Positions 6,308 through 15,533 of a stretch of DNA of 64,000 nt are shown piece after piece. The DNA is taken from NCBI GenBank assembly GCA_039029395.1, contig JBCCGG010000029.1, positions 21,128 to 85,127 of the forward strand. The letters are read 5' to 3'. How positions within the stretch are numbered: the stretch's first letter is position 1; each line of letters begins with the position of its first letter. Made by a program: the position numbers and the translations under genes. The notes under the pieces are model-generated. The model made no database searches, was not told the DNA's origin, and worked only from the letters and a program-made list of their open reading frames with translations. This DNA comes from JBCCGG01 sp039029395. Its GTDB lineage: Bacteria > Pseudomonadota > Alphaproteobacteria > Kiloniellales > JAKSDN01.

Positions 6308-9025
6308 TCATCCCGCGGCGATCAACTCTCCCAGGGTCGAGCCCGGCGCCTTCAGCTCCTCGAAGGTGCCCTGTTCGACCACCCGGCCGGCACGCATGAC
6401 CAGCACTCGGTCGAACTGCTCGGCGACGGAAGCCCGTTGCAGTGTCCAGATCACCCCGCACCCCTCGCGCAGCTTGAGGATTTGCTCGCTGAGCCGGGCC
6501 TGGGCGGCGACATCGAGCACGGACGCAGCCTCGTTGACGATCAGAAGATCGGGCTGCTTGAGCAGCGCCCGGGCGATTGCCAGCTTCTGGCGTTGCACCT
6601 TGGTCAAGCGCTTGCCACCAATACCGACTTCGTAATCGAGACCGACGGTCAACACCGCATGGTGCAGGCCCAGGGTGTCCAGCACCTCGGTCACCGTCCG
6701 GCCGACGATTTCCTCGGCCTGGGCCTGCCCGTAGGCCAGGCGGCCAAACAGGATGTTATCCTGCAAGGAGGCGGCCGCGTTGTAGCCCTCGGGGCGGTAA
6801 AACTCCACCGCGCCTGGCGCCCGTTCTTCAAGCCGCTCGGCAATCGTCTTGCGGGCCGCGATGACCTTAGTTTCGAGCACATCGTCGATCAGGCCGAAGC
6901 GGTGACGGGCCTCGACATATTTGAAAGGTAAGTGGAGCAGCAACCGGCGATCGTCCTTGGACAGATTGGCGCGGCCCTGCTGCTCGACCCGGGCGACCAA
7001 GGCCTTGTACTCCGGCAGGTCGTCCTCTTCGATGAAGCCGAACTGCTCGAAGAAGGGGTGCCCGGCCGGCAGATCGGCGAACAGCTCGACGATCGTCTTG
7101 GCGATCGTCTCGCCCATGGCGAGCAGATCGTCGAGCATCTCCGCCTCGCCCAGCACTTCGAGCACCAACTGGTTGTCGGCCAGGGCGTCGCCGCGGAACT
7201 CGTCCTTGGTCGGCGTGCCGAACAGCAAGTTCTCCGTCAGCGTGGCGTTCCGGTTGTACTGATCGGGATCGAAGCGAATGACCAGGTCGCTGGAACCCTC
7301 CTGGGCCAAGCGCTCAAGCAGCGCAGCGCGGGCTTTCAAGATGCCCTCGGCGATTTCCGGGTTGCGCTCTGGGTCGATCGTACCGGTCAGGCCCAAGCGA
7401 TAGACGTCCTCGGCCATGTCGATGACCGACAGGATGTCGATCAGGCGCTCCTGCAGGTCCTCCGGACCGCTGCAGCCGGCCGCCGTGTAGTCGATCCAGT
7501 CGGCCTTGAGATCCAGATCGATGTTGCCGGCCCTTAGGCTTTCCGCGCGCGCCTTAGCCTGCTCGCGCTCCGCGTCCTCGTCGCGCGCCGGCTCCTTCAG
7601 AGGTACATGTTTCAGCCCGTAGACCAGATTGTCGAACACGCTGCCCGGAAAAAGGTAGGCGTCCTGCCCGACGTAGGAGATGCGTCGCCCGGTGACCGCC
7701 TCGGTCATGGCGCCGACGTCCCTGCCGCCAACGCTGATGCTGCCTGAGCTCGGCAACAGTAGGCGCGCCAACAGCATGGCCAGGTGGTCCTTGCCGCTGC
7801 TGCTGTTGCCGACGATCGCCAAGTGGCCTTCGACCGGCATGGTGAAGCTAACCGAATCGACCAGCTTGGTGCTGGTATCGTCGACCAGAGACACGGTCTT
7901 GCACACCAGCTCGCCGGTCAGCGGCGTGCCGGGATCCGCATCGGGCACCTGAAGTGCGGGGTCGATCATGTCGGACGGCTGGAACTGCTGGATCACCTGG
8001 TCATACTTAATCTGCACGTCGAGGCGTTGCTGATCCCAATCGATCAGTTCCTTGACCGGGCCGGGCAGGTCCTTGTAGGCGTTGATCACGGCGACGAGTG
8101 CGCCGATGTCCAGATGGCCCATGAGCGCCAGAACGCCGCCGAAGGCATAGAAAATGAACGGCGTCATCTGGGACAACAGATTGTTCAGAAACTTGACGAA
8201 GAACTTGCGCTGATAGATTTCGTAGCGGATCGAGAAAATCCGCCCGAGGCGCGAAGCGATGTCAGCGCGCTCGAAATTCGACGTGTCGTGGGCGTGAACC
8301 TCGACACTGCCATCGACCAGCTCGCCGATTCGGCCGGCCAACTGGCGCGCGGTCAGCTGGCGCTCCTTGCCGAGGCGCAGGATGCGGCGGCGCAGCCTGG
8401 GGATGATGAAGGCCTGGACGCCGACGATGAAAAAGGCGATCAGGCCGAGCCAAACGCTCTCGAGCAGAACGAAGATCATGGCGGTGATCGCCAAGCCACC
8501 CAGATAGGCCGGCTGGACGAAGGCATCGCCGATGAAGCCGCCCAAGGGCTCCACCTCGTCCTTGATCATGGTTGCGACCTCGGCCTGCTTGACCCGACGC
8601 ATGTGCAAGAGCGGGAAGCGCAGGATCCGATCGGTCAGCTCGTAGCGCAAACGGCGCAGCATGCGCTCGCCCATTCGGCCCTTGCGGGTGTTGATGACGT
8701 ACTTGTAGCCGCCGTTGATCAGCACGAACCCGAGAAACGCAAAGCTGAGCGCCAGCAGATAGCCGGTCTGCTCCATCTGAAACCCGGGAAAGATGTTGAC
8801 CGTCTTGCCGGTCAGCCATTCGCCGTAGGGCAGATCGATCTTGAGAAACGGTTGCGTCGAGCCGAAGCCGTCGAAACCCTCGCCTTGGATGCCCTCGTTG
8901 ATGATCAGCTTGGGCAGCACCAGTGAGACAAAGTAAAACGGCAGGGACGTCGCCACCAGCATCAGGATAGCAATCTGCTCCTTCTTGCTGTGCCGCCAAA
9001 CGTATTTGAATAGATTGGGTTCCAT
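6308..9025 (-). CDS. Degenerate ABC exporter-like membrane protein with enlarged nucleotide-binding domain
   Basis: At 905 aa this is about 300 aa longer than ordinary fused ABC exporters. Residues 20-330 form a membrane domain with hydrophobic stretches near 20-40, 88-108, 172-207 and 285-315. The nucleotide-binding half runs from about 370 to 905. Its key sites are altered: Walker A is GNSSSGKD at 406-413 (Asp in place of Ser/Thr), the signature reads LTKVQ near 807 instead of LSGGQ, Walker B ends in IVNEA (Asn for Asp, 829-833), and the switch His is Gln in WTLQRA (860-865). Between Walker A and the signature lies a helical insert of about 300 aa containing two extra Q-loop-like copies (see findings). 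It heads an operon with a cNMP sensor and a methyltransferase. Transport or ATPase activity is doubtful; a regulatory or structural role is possible. Confidence 0.8.
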   Translation of the reverse strand: MEPNLFKYVWRHSKKEQIAILMLVATSLPFYFVSLVLPKLIINEGIQGEGFDGFGSTQPFLKIDLPYGEWLTGKTVNIFPGFQMEQTGYLLALSFAFLGFVLINGGYKYVINTRKGRMGERMLRRLRYELTDRILRFPLLHMRRVKQAEVATMIKDEVEPLGGFIGDAFVQPAYLGGLAITAMIFVLLESVWLGLIAFFIVGVQAFIIPRLRRRILRLGKERQLTARQLAGRIGELVDGSVEVHAHDTSNFERADIASRLGRIFSIRYEIYQRKFFVKFLNNLLSQMTPFIFYAFGGVLALMGHLDIGALVAVINAYKDLPGPVKELIDWDQQRLDVQIKYDQVIQQFQPSDMIDPALQVPDADPGTPLTGELVCKTVSLVDDTSTKLVDSVSFTMPVEGHLAIVGNSSSGKDHLAMLLARLLLPSSGSISVGGRDVGAMTEAVTGRRISYVGQDAYLFPGSVFDNLVYGLKHVPLKEPARDEDAEREQAKARAESLRAGNIDLDLKADWIDYTAAGCSGPEDLQERLIDILSVIDMAEDVYRLGLTGTIDPERNPEIAEGILKARAALLERLAQEGSSDLVIRFDPDQYNRNATLTENLLFGTPTKDEFRGDALADNQLVLEVLGEAEMLDDLLAMGETIAKTIVELFADLPAGHPFFEQFGFIEEDDLPEYKALVARVEQQGRANLSKDDRRLLLHLPFKYVEARHRFGLIDDVLETKVIAARKTIAERLEERAPGAVEFYRPEGYNAAASLQDNILFGRLAYGQAQAEEIVGRTVTEVLDTLGLHHAVLTVGLDYEVGIGGKRLTKVQRQKLAIARALLKQPDLLIVNEAASVLDVAAQARLSEQILKLREGCGVIWTLQRASVAEQFDRVLVMRAGRVVEQGTFEELKAPGSTLGELIAAG

Positions 9026-9165
9026 CGATCACTGCCGTTGCCGGGGCCAAGACACACCAGGCCGCCGAGACTGGGTCGCTGGCAGACTAGCCAACAGCGG
9101 GGCTAACGTAAACCGAGGCCCTTGCAGGCTTGCCCCCGGCCGCCAGCTCGGCCATATCACCCATC

Positions 9166-9960
9166 ATGGAGCTGCTGCAGGACAATCTTGTGGCCTGGAA
9201 GGGGGCCCTGGTTCTCGGCTGGCTGGCCCTGTTGTTCGCGGCCGAGCGTCTGGCGCCGGCCGCCCGGCCTCCAGTGAGCCCACCCGATGCACCAGCCGGT
9301 GGACTCTGGCGGGTGGCGCGAAATCTGGGTCTCCTGCTGCTCAATGCCGGCCTCTCGCCGCTCATCGTGCTGCCGCTGTCGCTTTGGGCGGCCAGTCACC
9401 ACTTGGGCTGGCGGCCGGAGTGGTGGAGCGGCTGGACAGGCCTGGCGCTCGATATCCTGCTGCTCGATTTCCTGATCTACTGGTGGCACCTAGCGAACCA
9501 CAAAGTGGCCCTGCTGTGGCGCTTTCACGAAGTTCACCACCTAGACCGCTTTCTCGATTCGACCACGGCTCTGCGCTTTCATTTTGGCGAGGTCCTGCTT
9601 TCCGCCGTGGCACGTGCCGCAATGGTGATCACCCTGGACATTCCTTTCAGCTCGATCGTCGTGTTCGAGGTGCTTCTGGCGGCCGGAACGATCTTCCACC
9701 ATTCCAATCTGCGCCTACCGCCCCGGCTCGAGGCGGCGATGTCTCGCCTGGTCATCACACCCTCGATCCATTGGGTGCACCACCATGCCCGCCAAGCCGA
9801 CACGGATTCCAACTACGGCACGCTCTTCAGCTTCTGGGACCGCTTGTTCGGTTCCCGTAGCCCGACCCCGCGCAGCCTGGACATGACGATCGGGGTCGAA
9901 CAACGTCCGGAACGCCGCTTCTTGCAGCTGCTCGCCCGGCCTTTCTGGGGCGAGCGGTAA
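9166..9960 (+). CDS. Sterol desaturase/fatty acid hydroxylase family protein
   Basis: The product is 264 aa from the ATG at 9166 (MELLQDNLVAWKGALVLGWL); a TTG at 9130 would add 12 residues. It is an integral membrane di-iron oxygenase of the fatty-acid hydroxylase superfamily. The histidine clusters are visible in order: HLANHK, HEVHHLD, a later HHSN, and HWVHHHA near the C-terminus. Hydrophobic segments lie at about 10-28, 50-70 and 88-108. Relatives hydroxylate or desaturate lipids in the membrane; the substrate here is unknown. It is convergent with metA (5-bp gap). Confidence 0.85.
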   Translation: MELLQDNLVAWKGALVLGWLALLFAAERLAPAARPPVSPPDAPAGGLWRVARNLGLLLLNAGLSPLIVLPLSLWAASHHLGWRPEWWSGWTGLALDILLLDFLIYWWHLANHKVALLWRFHEVHHLDRFLDSTTALRFHFGEVLLSAVARAAMVITLDIPFSSIVVFEVLLAAGTIFHHSNLRLPPRLEAAMSRLVITPSIHWVHHHARQADTDSNYGTLFSFWDRLFGSRSPTPRSLDMTIGVEQRPERRFLQLLARPFWGER

Positions 9961-9965
9961 GCCCT

Positions 9966-10910
9966 TTACTCGACTTCCTCCACTTCCGCCGTCTTGCGCC
10001 CGATCTTGGCGATGTCGAACGGAGTGTGCTGGTACATCTCGTTGATCCAGTTCCAGAACAGGAGATGGGAGTAGGAGCGCCACTGGTTGATCGGCGTCTT
10101 CGCCGGATCGTCGTCCGGGAAGTAGTTCCTGGGCAGCTGAATCCTCTCGCCGGCCGCCACGTCCCGGTCGTACTCGTCCTTCAGGGTGTTGGCGTCGTAT
10201 TCCAGGTGATTGAACATATAGACCGCGCCGCGCGCCGGCTCTTCGATCATGCAAAGGCCCGAATCCGAGGATTCCACGAGTATCTTGAGGCCGGAGTCGT
10301 CCGGGATGTCATCGGACCGGGTCTCGGTGTGGCGCGAGACCGGAATCGAGAACTCGTCATTGAAGCCGTGCAGCAGGTGCGTGTCGGCGCGCACCACCTG
10401 GTGGCGGAACACGCCGAACATCTTCTCATCTAGCTGGTGCTTCGGCACGCCGTGGAAATGGTGCAGGGCGGCCTGGGCCCCCCAGCAGATGTTGAAGGTT
10501 CGGAAGACGTGCTCCTGAGCCCAATCGAAGATCTGGGTAAGCTCGTTCCAGTAGGTCACGTCCTCGAAGGGCAGGGTCTCGATCGGGGCGCCGGTGATGA
10601 TCAGGCCGTCGAACTTTTGGTCGCTGACCTGGTCCCAGGTCTTGTAGAAGTCGATCAGGTGCTGCTTGTGGGTGTTCTTCGACTCGTGGCTGGCCATGTG
10701 CAGCAGGGTCATCTCGACCTGCAGGGGCGTGCTGCCGGCAAGGCGCGCGATCTGGGCCTCGGTCCTGATCTTGTTGGGCATCAGGTTGAGCAGGGCGATG
10801 CGCATGGGCCGAATATCCTGGCGGATCGCGTCGGTCTCGGAGATTACGCCAACCCTTTCGCGCTCCAATATTTCGCGCGCCGGCAGGTTATTGGGTATCT
10901 TAATGGGCAT
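9966..10910 (-). CDS. metA: Homoserine O-acyltransferase (MetA family)
   Basis: The product is 314 aa, normal for MetA, which acylates homoserine in methionine synthesis. The opening MPIKIPNNLPAREIL and the core MRIALLNLMPNKI are family hallmarks. The catalytic Cys is in FNICWGAQAAL, and the His-Glu partners are in SRHTE and FNHLEYD. Many alphaproteobacterial MetA proteins use acetyl-CoA rather than succinyl-CoA, so acyl specificity is not assigned. Only 63 bp separate it from lolA upstream on the same strand. A SAM-II riboswitch would be expected in this lineage, but I could not fold a convincing one (see rejected items). Confidence 0.93.
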   Translation of the reverse strand: MPIKIPNNLPAREILERERVGVISETDAIRQDIRPMRIALLNLMPNKIRTEAQIARLAGSTPLQVEMTLLHMASHESKNTHKQHLIDFYKTWDQVSDQKFDGLIITGAPIETLPFEDVTYWNELTQIFDWAQEHVFRTFNICWGAQAALHHFHGVPKHQLDEKMFGVFRHQVVRADTHLLHGFNDEFSIPVSRHTETRSDDIPDDSGLKILVESSDSGLCMIEEPARGAVYMFNHLEYDANTLKDEYDRDVAAGERIQLPRNYFPDDDPAKTPINQWRSYSHLLFWNWINEMYQHTPFDIAKIGRKTAEVEEVE

Positions 10911-10973
10911 ACTGCAGGTGACCCTGTTTAGGACTAAGCGCCTTTTTACACCGACGTCGCGATCAGCGCCAGG

Positions 10974-11615
10974 TCAGCGGTCGCCGCCGATGCCCAGGCC
11001 GTGGACGTCCAGGTCGCCATAATCGAACACCTTTTTGTCCAGCGCCACGCCAAATTCCGGATTGATTAGGGCCACTTGGGTGGTGATGCCCTGGGGGTCA
11101 ACCACCTCCCACTTGCGCAAGGCAAAGGGCTTGTCGCTGAACTCCAGGGTGACCGCGCCGGCATCGCCGGCGTCTTCTTCCTGCAAGGTCATGCGGATCA
11201 CGCCCTTGGCGAGCTCCACATCGGTGACCTCAACGCCCTTGGAGAGGTCGATCTGATCTCGGATCAGAAACCAAAGCGGCGTCTCCCAGAGGGGGATAAA
11301 GGTCGATTGCTTCAACTCTTTATCGTAATATAAGAGGTTGATGCCATCTGCGATTAGCAGAATCGGATTCGGCGGATCGTACTCGAAGCGCAGCTTGCCC
11401 GGCCGGTCGACGAAGACCTCGCCCTCAGCGAACGCGCCGTTCGAGGAAATCTGTACGAACCTGGCCTGGAACGACTTGATTTGATTGAGATAAATCTCGG
11501 CCCTAAGGACGGCCGCGAGCTGATCGCCATCCAACTCGGTGGCCGCGCTCGCGGATCCCACCTGCACCAGGGCCAAGGCGCCCAGCACAAGGCCTAGAAG
11601 TCGTCGTCGCACCAC
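10974..11615 (-). CDS. lolA: Outer-membrane lipoprotein carrier protein LolA
   Basis: This 213-aa periplasmic chaperone ferries lipoproteins from the LolCDE complex to the outer membrane. A GTG start gives a signal peptide (MVRRRLLGLVLGALALVQVG, cut near SASA). The mature part carries the LolA core: FQARFVQISSNG, then GKLRFEYDPPNPILLIADG, and a DVELAKGVIRMTLQ strand. It lies 41 bp downstream of ftsK on the same strand, a common alphaproteobacterial pairing. Confidence 0.92.
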   Translation of the reverse strand: MVRRRLLGLVLGALALVQVGSASAATELDGDQLAAVLRAEIYLNQIKSFQARFVQISSNGAFAEGEVFVDRPGKLRFEYDPPNPILLIADGINLLYYDKELKQSTFIPLWETPLWFLIRDQIDLSKGVEVTDVELAKGVIRMTLQEEDAGDAGAVTLEFSDKPFALRKWEVVDPQGITTQVALINPEFGVALDKKVFDYGDLDVHGLGIGGDR

Positions 11616-11656
11616 GGAACACCATCCTTTTGTTTCGTCTTACGGGTGCGGACTGC

Positions 11657-14071
11657 CTAGATATCCCCGTGGCCTTGGACCAGGATCTCGCGCTTGCCGA
11701 CGTGGTTGGCCGGGCTGACGACGCCCTGCTCCTCCATCTTCTCGATGATGCGGGCCGCCCGATTGTAGCCGATCTGCAGATGGCGTTGCACGAAGCTGGT
11801 CGAGGCCTTGCCGTGCTGGCAAACCACCGCGACGGCCTTGTCGTAAAGCTCGTCGCCGCTGTTGCCACCGCCAGCCTCCAAGGGATCGAAGCCGTCCTCC
11901 TCGTCTTCTGTCACAGCTTCGATGTAGGCAGGCTGCCCCTGCCGTTTCAAGAAGGTGACGATATCTTCCACTTCCTGGTCGGTGACGAAGGGGCCGTGCA
12001 CCCGGGTTATCTGGCCGCCATGGGCCATGTAAAGCATGTCGCCCTGGCCGAGCAGCTGCTCAGCGCCCATCTCGCCCAAAATCGTGCGGCTATCGATTTT
12101 CGAGGTCACGTGGAACGAGATTCGGGTCGGGAAGTTGGCCTTGATGGTGCCGGTGATCACGTCGACCGAGGGCCGCTGGGTGGCCATGATGATGTGGATG
12201 CCGGCGGCCCGGGCCATCTGAGCCAATCGCTGGACCGCGGCCTCGATGTCCTTGCCGGCGACCAGCATGAGGTCGGCCATCTCGTCGACTACCACGACGA
12301 TGAAGGGCAGGGGCTCCAGATCGAACGGCTGTTCCTCGGTGATCGGCAGGCCGGTATCCGGGTCGAAGCCGGTCTGCACCCGGCGGGTCAGGACCTCGCC
12401 GCTGCGCTGGGCCTCCTCGATGCGCGCATTGTAGCCCTCGACGTTGCGCACACCCAGGCGCGACATCTTGCGGTAGCGCTCCTCCATTTCGCGCACCGTC
12501 CATTTTAGCGCGACAACCGCCTTTTTGGGCTCGGTGACGACCGGCGCGAGCAGGTGGGGGATACCTTCGTAGACCGAAAGCTCGAGCATCTTGGGATCGA
12601 TCAGGATCAGCTTGCAGCGATCCGGGCCCAGGCGATAGAGCAGGGAGAGAATCAAGACGTTGATCGAGACCGATTTGCCCGAACCGGTGGTGCCGGCGAT
12701 CAGCAGGTGTGGCATGCGGCTCAAGTCGACGATGATCGGCGCGCCGCTGATGTCCTTGCCCAAGGTCAGCGGCAGCTTGCCGCCGGCCCGATCGAAGGTC
12801 TCCGAGCCGAGCAGCTCGCGCAGCAGCACCCGCTCGCGCCTGGCGTTGGGCAACTCGATGCCGATCGTGCTCGATCCGGGCACGACGGCGACGCGCACCG
12901 CGATCGTGCTCATGGAGCGTGCGATATCGTCGGCCAGACCGACCACGCGGCTGGTCTTGATGCCAGGGGCGGGCTCAAGCTCGTAGCGGGTCACCACCGG
13001 GCCGGGGCGCACCTTGACGATCTCGCCCTTGACGCCGAAATCCTCGAGCACCGATTCGAGCAGCCGGGCGTTCTTTTCCAGGGCATCGCGGCTCAGCGCC
13101 GAATCCTGTTGGCTGGCCGCCGGCTTCTCCAGAAGGTTCAAGGGCGGCAGCTCGTAGTCGCCCATGGGGCCGAAATCCAGTCGGCCCTGATCGGCCTCCT
13201 TGGCTTTCTTGCTGTTGCGCGCCTTCTTGCGCTTGGCCACCAGACCGGTCGGCGCCTGCGCCTTGCGCGCCGCAGCCATCACCGGCTCACGCCGAGTCGC
13301 GCTGGCCTTTGCCTTCCGCGTGCGGCGAACCGGGATCGCCTCGTCCGCCTCGTCTTCGTCCTCGACCGCGTCGACCCGGGCCCGGCGGCGCTGGACCAGT
13401 TGTCCCAAACGTCCGGGCAGGCGGAACAGAGTGCGGAATCCGCCGGTCAGACCAATGGTGCCGCGCCTCAGGGCGTCACCCATCACCAGCCATTCCCGGC
13501 CGGTCAGGCCAAGGCAGTAGAGCAGGCCGAAGAGCGCCAACACCCCGGCACCGGCTGCCAACAGTTGGGGATCGAGGGCCGTTGCACCGGCCAAATGCCC
13601 CAGCATCAGCTCACCCGAAGCGCCGCCCAGACTGGCAGCGATCGGCCAGCTGGTCGGACGGGCCAGCGGCGCCAAGGACAGACTGGCCAGGCCGAGGGTC
13701 GCAAACAGCAGGGCGAGCCGCCACCAGAATCGCGGGAGACGCTGGTCGCGCAGCAGGCGCCACCCCCAGCCGCCCAGCACCAGTCCGATCAGGAGTCCGG
13801 AGAGGCCGATCGTCTGCAGCAGCAGATCCGCCAGAATTGCACCCGGCACCCCCAGCAGGTTCGTCGAAGCGCCGGCCGCGGCACGGTTCCACGAAGGATC
13901 GGCCGGGTCGTAGGTGATGAACGCCAGCAGCAAGGCGCTCGCCACGATGATAAGGCCGATGCCCAGCAGCTGTAGCGAACGCTGGCGCAAAAACGCCCCG
14001 GTGCCGCTCGGCAGCAAGCTCGAGCGCTTGCGCGCTCTCGTCCCCATCGCCACGCCTCCACGACTGGCCAT
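11657..14071 (-). CDS. ftsK: DNA translocase FtsK
   Basis: This 804-aa protein pumps chromosome ends through the division septum. The N-terminal 190 residues hold about four membrane segments. A charged linker (about 220-300) is short compared with E. coli. The motor has Walker A AGTTGSGKS around 459-467 and Walker B IVVVVDEMAD near 591-600. The C-terminal 70 residues form the winged-helix gamma domain that reads KOPS sites (SFVQRHLQIGYNRAARIIE). It is flanked by an aminotransferase gene upstream (16 bp) and lolA downstream. Confidence 0.96.
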   Translation of the reverse strand: MASRGGVAMGTRARKRSSLLPSGTGAFLRQRSLQLLGIGLIIVASALLLAFITYDPADPSWNRAAAGASTNLLGVPGAILADLLLQTIGLSGLLIGLVLGGWGWRLLRDQRLPRFWWRLALLFATLGLASLSLAPLARPTSWPIAASLGGASGELMLGHLAGATALDPQLLAAGAGVLALFGLLYCLGLTGREWLVMGDALRRGTIGLTGGFRTLFRLPGRLGQLVQRRRARVDAVEDEDEADEAIPVRRTRKAKASATRREPVMAAARKAQAPTGLVAKRKKARNSKKAKEADQGRLDFGPMGDYELPPLNLLEKPAASQQDSALSRDALEKNARLLESVLEDFGVKGEIVKVRPGPVVTRYELEPAPGIKTSRVVGLADDIARSMSTIAVRVAVVPGSSTIGIELPNARRERVLLRELLGSETFDRAGGKLPLTLGKDISGAPIIVDLSRMPHLLIAGTTGSGKSVSINVLILSLLYRLGPDRCKLILIDPKMLELSVYEGIPHLLAPVVTEPKKAVVALKWTVREMEERYRKMSRLGVRNVEGYNARIEEAQRSGEVLTRRVQTGFDPDTGLPITEEQPFDLEPLPFIVVVVDEMADLMLVAGKDIEAAVQRLAQMARAAGIHIIMATQRPSVDVITGTIKANFPTRISFHVTSKIDSRTILGEMGAEQLLGQGDMLYMAHGGQITRVHGPFVTDQEVEDIVTFLKRQGQPAYIEAVTEDEEDGFDPLEAGGGNSGDELYDKAVAVVCQHGKASTSFVQRHLQIGYNRAARIIEKMEEQGVVSPANHVGKREILVQGHGDI

Positions 14072-14087
14072 GATCTCATCCTCTCCT

Positions 14088-15305
14088 TTAGAGGGTTTCC
14101 GCCAAGCTGGTCAGGGCGGCATCGGTCACCGCCTCGTCATAGACCAGCGCAATGCGCAGAAAGTCGCGCCCCGGATTGCCACCGTCTCCATCGTCCGCGC
14201 ACATGTAAGCGCCTGGCAGGGTCTTGATCCCGCAGGCGCGCCACAGCTCGAGCGCCGCTGCCTCACCGTCGCCGACCTCGAGCCAAAGAAAGAATCCGGC
14301 CTCCGGCGTGCGAAAGTTGAACCGGTTGCCGAGAACCCGCTCGGCGATCGCGAAGTTTCGCCGGTAGAAGCCCCGGGCTTCCGCCACATGGGCCTGGTCG
14401 CGCCATAGACGGGCGCCGGCCGCCAACACCGGTCCAGGCACGCCGGCGCCGCCGACTCTGAGCGATTCGTCCACCAGCGTGATCAGATCCGGGTCGCCGA
14501 CCACGAAACCGCAGCGCAGGCCGGGTGCGCTCGAGCGCTTGGAAAGCGAGTGAAAGATCAGCAGGTGGTCGAGCGATCCGCCCAAACTGGCCGCAGCCTG
14601 CAGGGCGCCAGGTGGTGGCTCGCCATTGTAGAGCTCTGTGTAGCACTCATCGAACGCGAGCACGAAATCGAAGCGCCGGGCAAGGAGAATCAGCTCGCTC
14701 AACTGGGCCAAACTGGCGACCGCCCCTTGGGGGTTGGAGGGTGTGCAGAGAAAGCAGTAAGCCGCCCGCTCGAGCACATCAGGCGCCAGCGCCGCGAAGT
14801 CCGGCACGAAGCCGTTCTCTTTGGTCGCCGCCACGAAGACCGGCTCCGCGCCAGCCGCCAGGGCCGCGCCGGCATAGACGTGGTAGAAGGGATTGGGCAT
14901 CAGGACGACCGGCGGCACCTGGCCCGCGCCCCGGCCAACCGTCGCCAGGACCGAGAAGAACAAGCCTTCGCGGCTGCCTGGCAGAGGCAGAAGGGTGTGT
15001 TCCGGGTCGATCATGCCTCCGGGCGCGCCCGAGTTGGGCGGCAGATCGTAGCGCCGGATCAGCCAATCGACCGCGGCCGCCCGGTAGTCCGCCGTGCCCC
15101 TGGGCAAGGGATAGCGCCCCAAATCGGCCAGATGGCGCGCAATCTCCTCGCCGACAAAGGCCGGCGGCGCCCGCTGGGGCTCTCCGACCGACAGCAGGAT
15201 CGGCGCGCCATCGACACTGGGCGCCGACCCCGGCGCCACGCCCTCCAGGAGCCGGGAGAGCCGGGTGAAAGGATAGTAGGCCTGAAGCGCCGGCCGCTCG
15301 GTCAT
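14088..15305 (-). CDS. PLP-dependent class I/II aminotransferase (DapC/AspC-like)
   Basis: The product is 405 aa from the ATG at 15305 (MTERPALQAYYPFTRLSRLL); a longer frame reaches 15473 but the extension is not conserved in type. It has the fold-I layout: ILLSVGEPQRAPP near the N-terminus, CFLCTPSNPQGAV for the cofactor Asn region, LAFDECYTELY for the pyridine-binding Asp, and the PLP-lysine loop SLSKRSSAPGLRCGFV. Alphaproteobacterial relatives next to ftsK are usually called succinyldiaminopimelate or aspartate aminotransferases, so lysine or cell-wall supply is a likely role, but substrate is inferred. Confidence 0.82.
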   Translation of the reverse strand: MTERPALQAYYPFTRLSRLLEGVAPGSAPSVDGAPILLSVGEPQRAPPAFVGEEIARHLADLGRYPLPRGTADYRAAAVDWLIRRYDLPPNSGAPGGMIDPEHTLLPLPGSREGLFFSVLATVGRGAGQVPPVVLMPNPFYHVYAGAALAAGAEPVFVAATKENGFVPDFAALAPDVLERAAYCFLCTPSNPQGAVASLAQLSELILLARRFDFVLAFDECYTELYNGEPPPGALQAAASLGGSLDHLLIFHSLSKRSSAPGLRCGFVVGDPDLITLVDESLRVGGAGVPGPVLAAGARLWRDQAHVAEARGFYRRNFAIAERVLGNRFNFRTPEAGFFLWLEVGDGEAAALELWRACGIKTLPGAYMCADDGDGGNPGRDFLRIALVYDEAVTDAALTSLAETL

Positions 15306-15533
15306 GGTCTCAGCCCACCGAAAGCTGAAGTGAGCGGCAAGCTTGAAGGACAAATCATAAACAATTCTAACCAAACGAGATTCGCGCGGCAAGCATAACC
15401 CAAAATCGATCGCAGAACGCGCGACCGGGCGGGCCGCGTCAGCGGGCTTGTTTCCGGCGCTGGAAACCGCCATTTTCTAGCCTGAGGCTCGATGATTTCG
15501 CTCGGGCCCAAGAGCTTGAGGATTGAGAACGCG

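Noticed and set aside
6932..8926. Long open frames on the plus strand opposite the ABC gene
   Set aside because: They mirror the codon bias of the leftward gene, have low-complexity Gln/Asp/Ala/Arg translations, and lack start signals. They are shadows.
10911..10973. SAM-II riboswitch before metA
   Set aside because: The leader ends in CCUAAACAGGG, like the SAM-II 3' end, and has a GCGCUGAU start. The P1 loop is too long (24 nt), the spacer to the 3' element too short (6 nt), and the conserved UGAUUU is missing. I could not form the pseudoknot. A covariance search would settle it.
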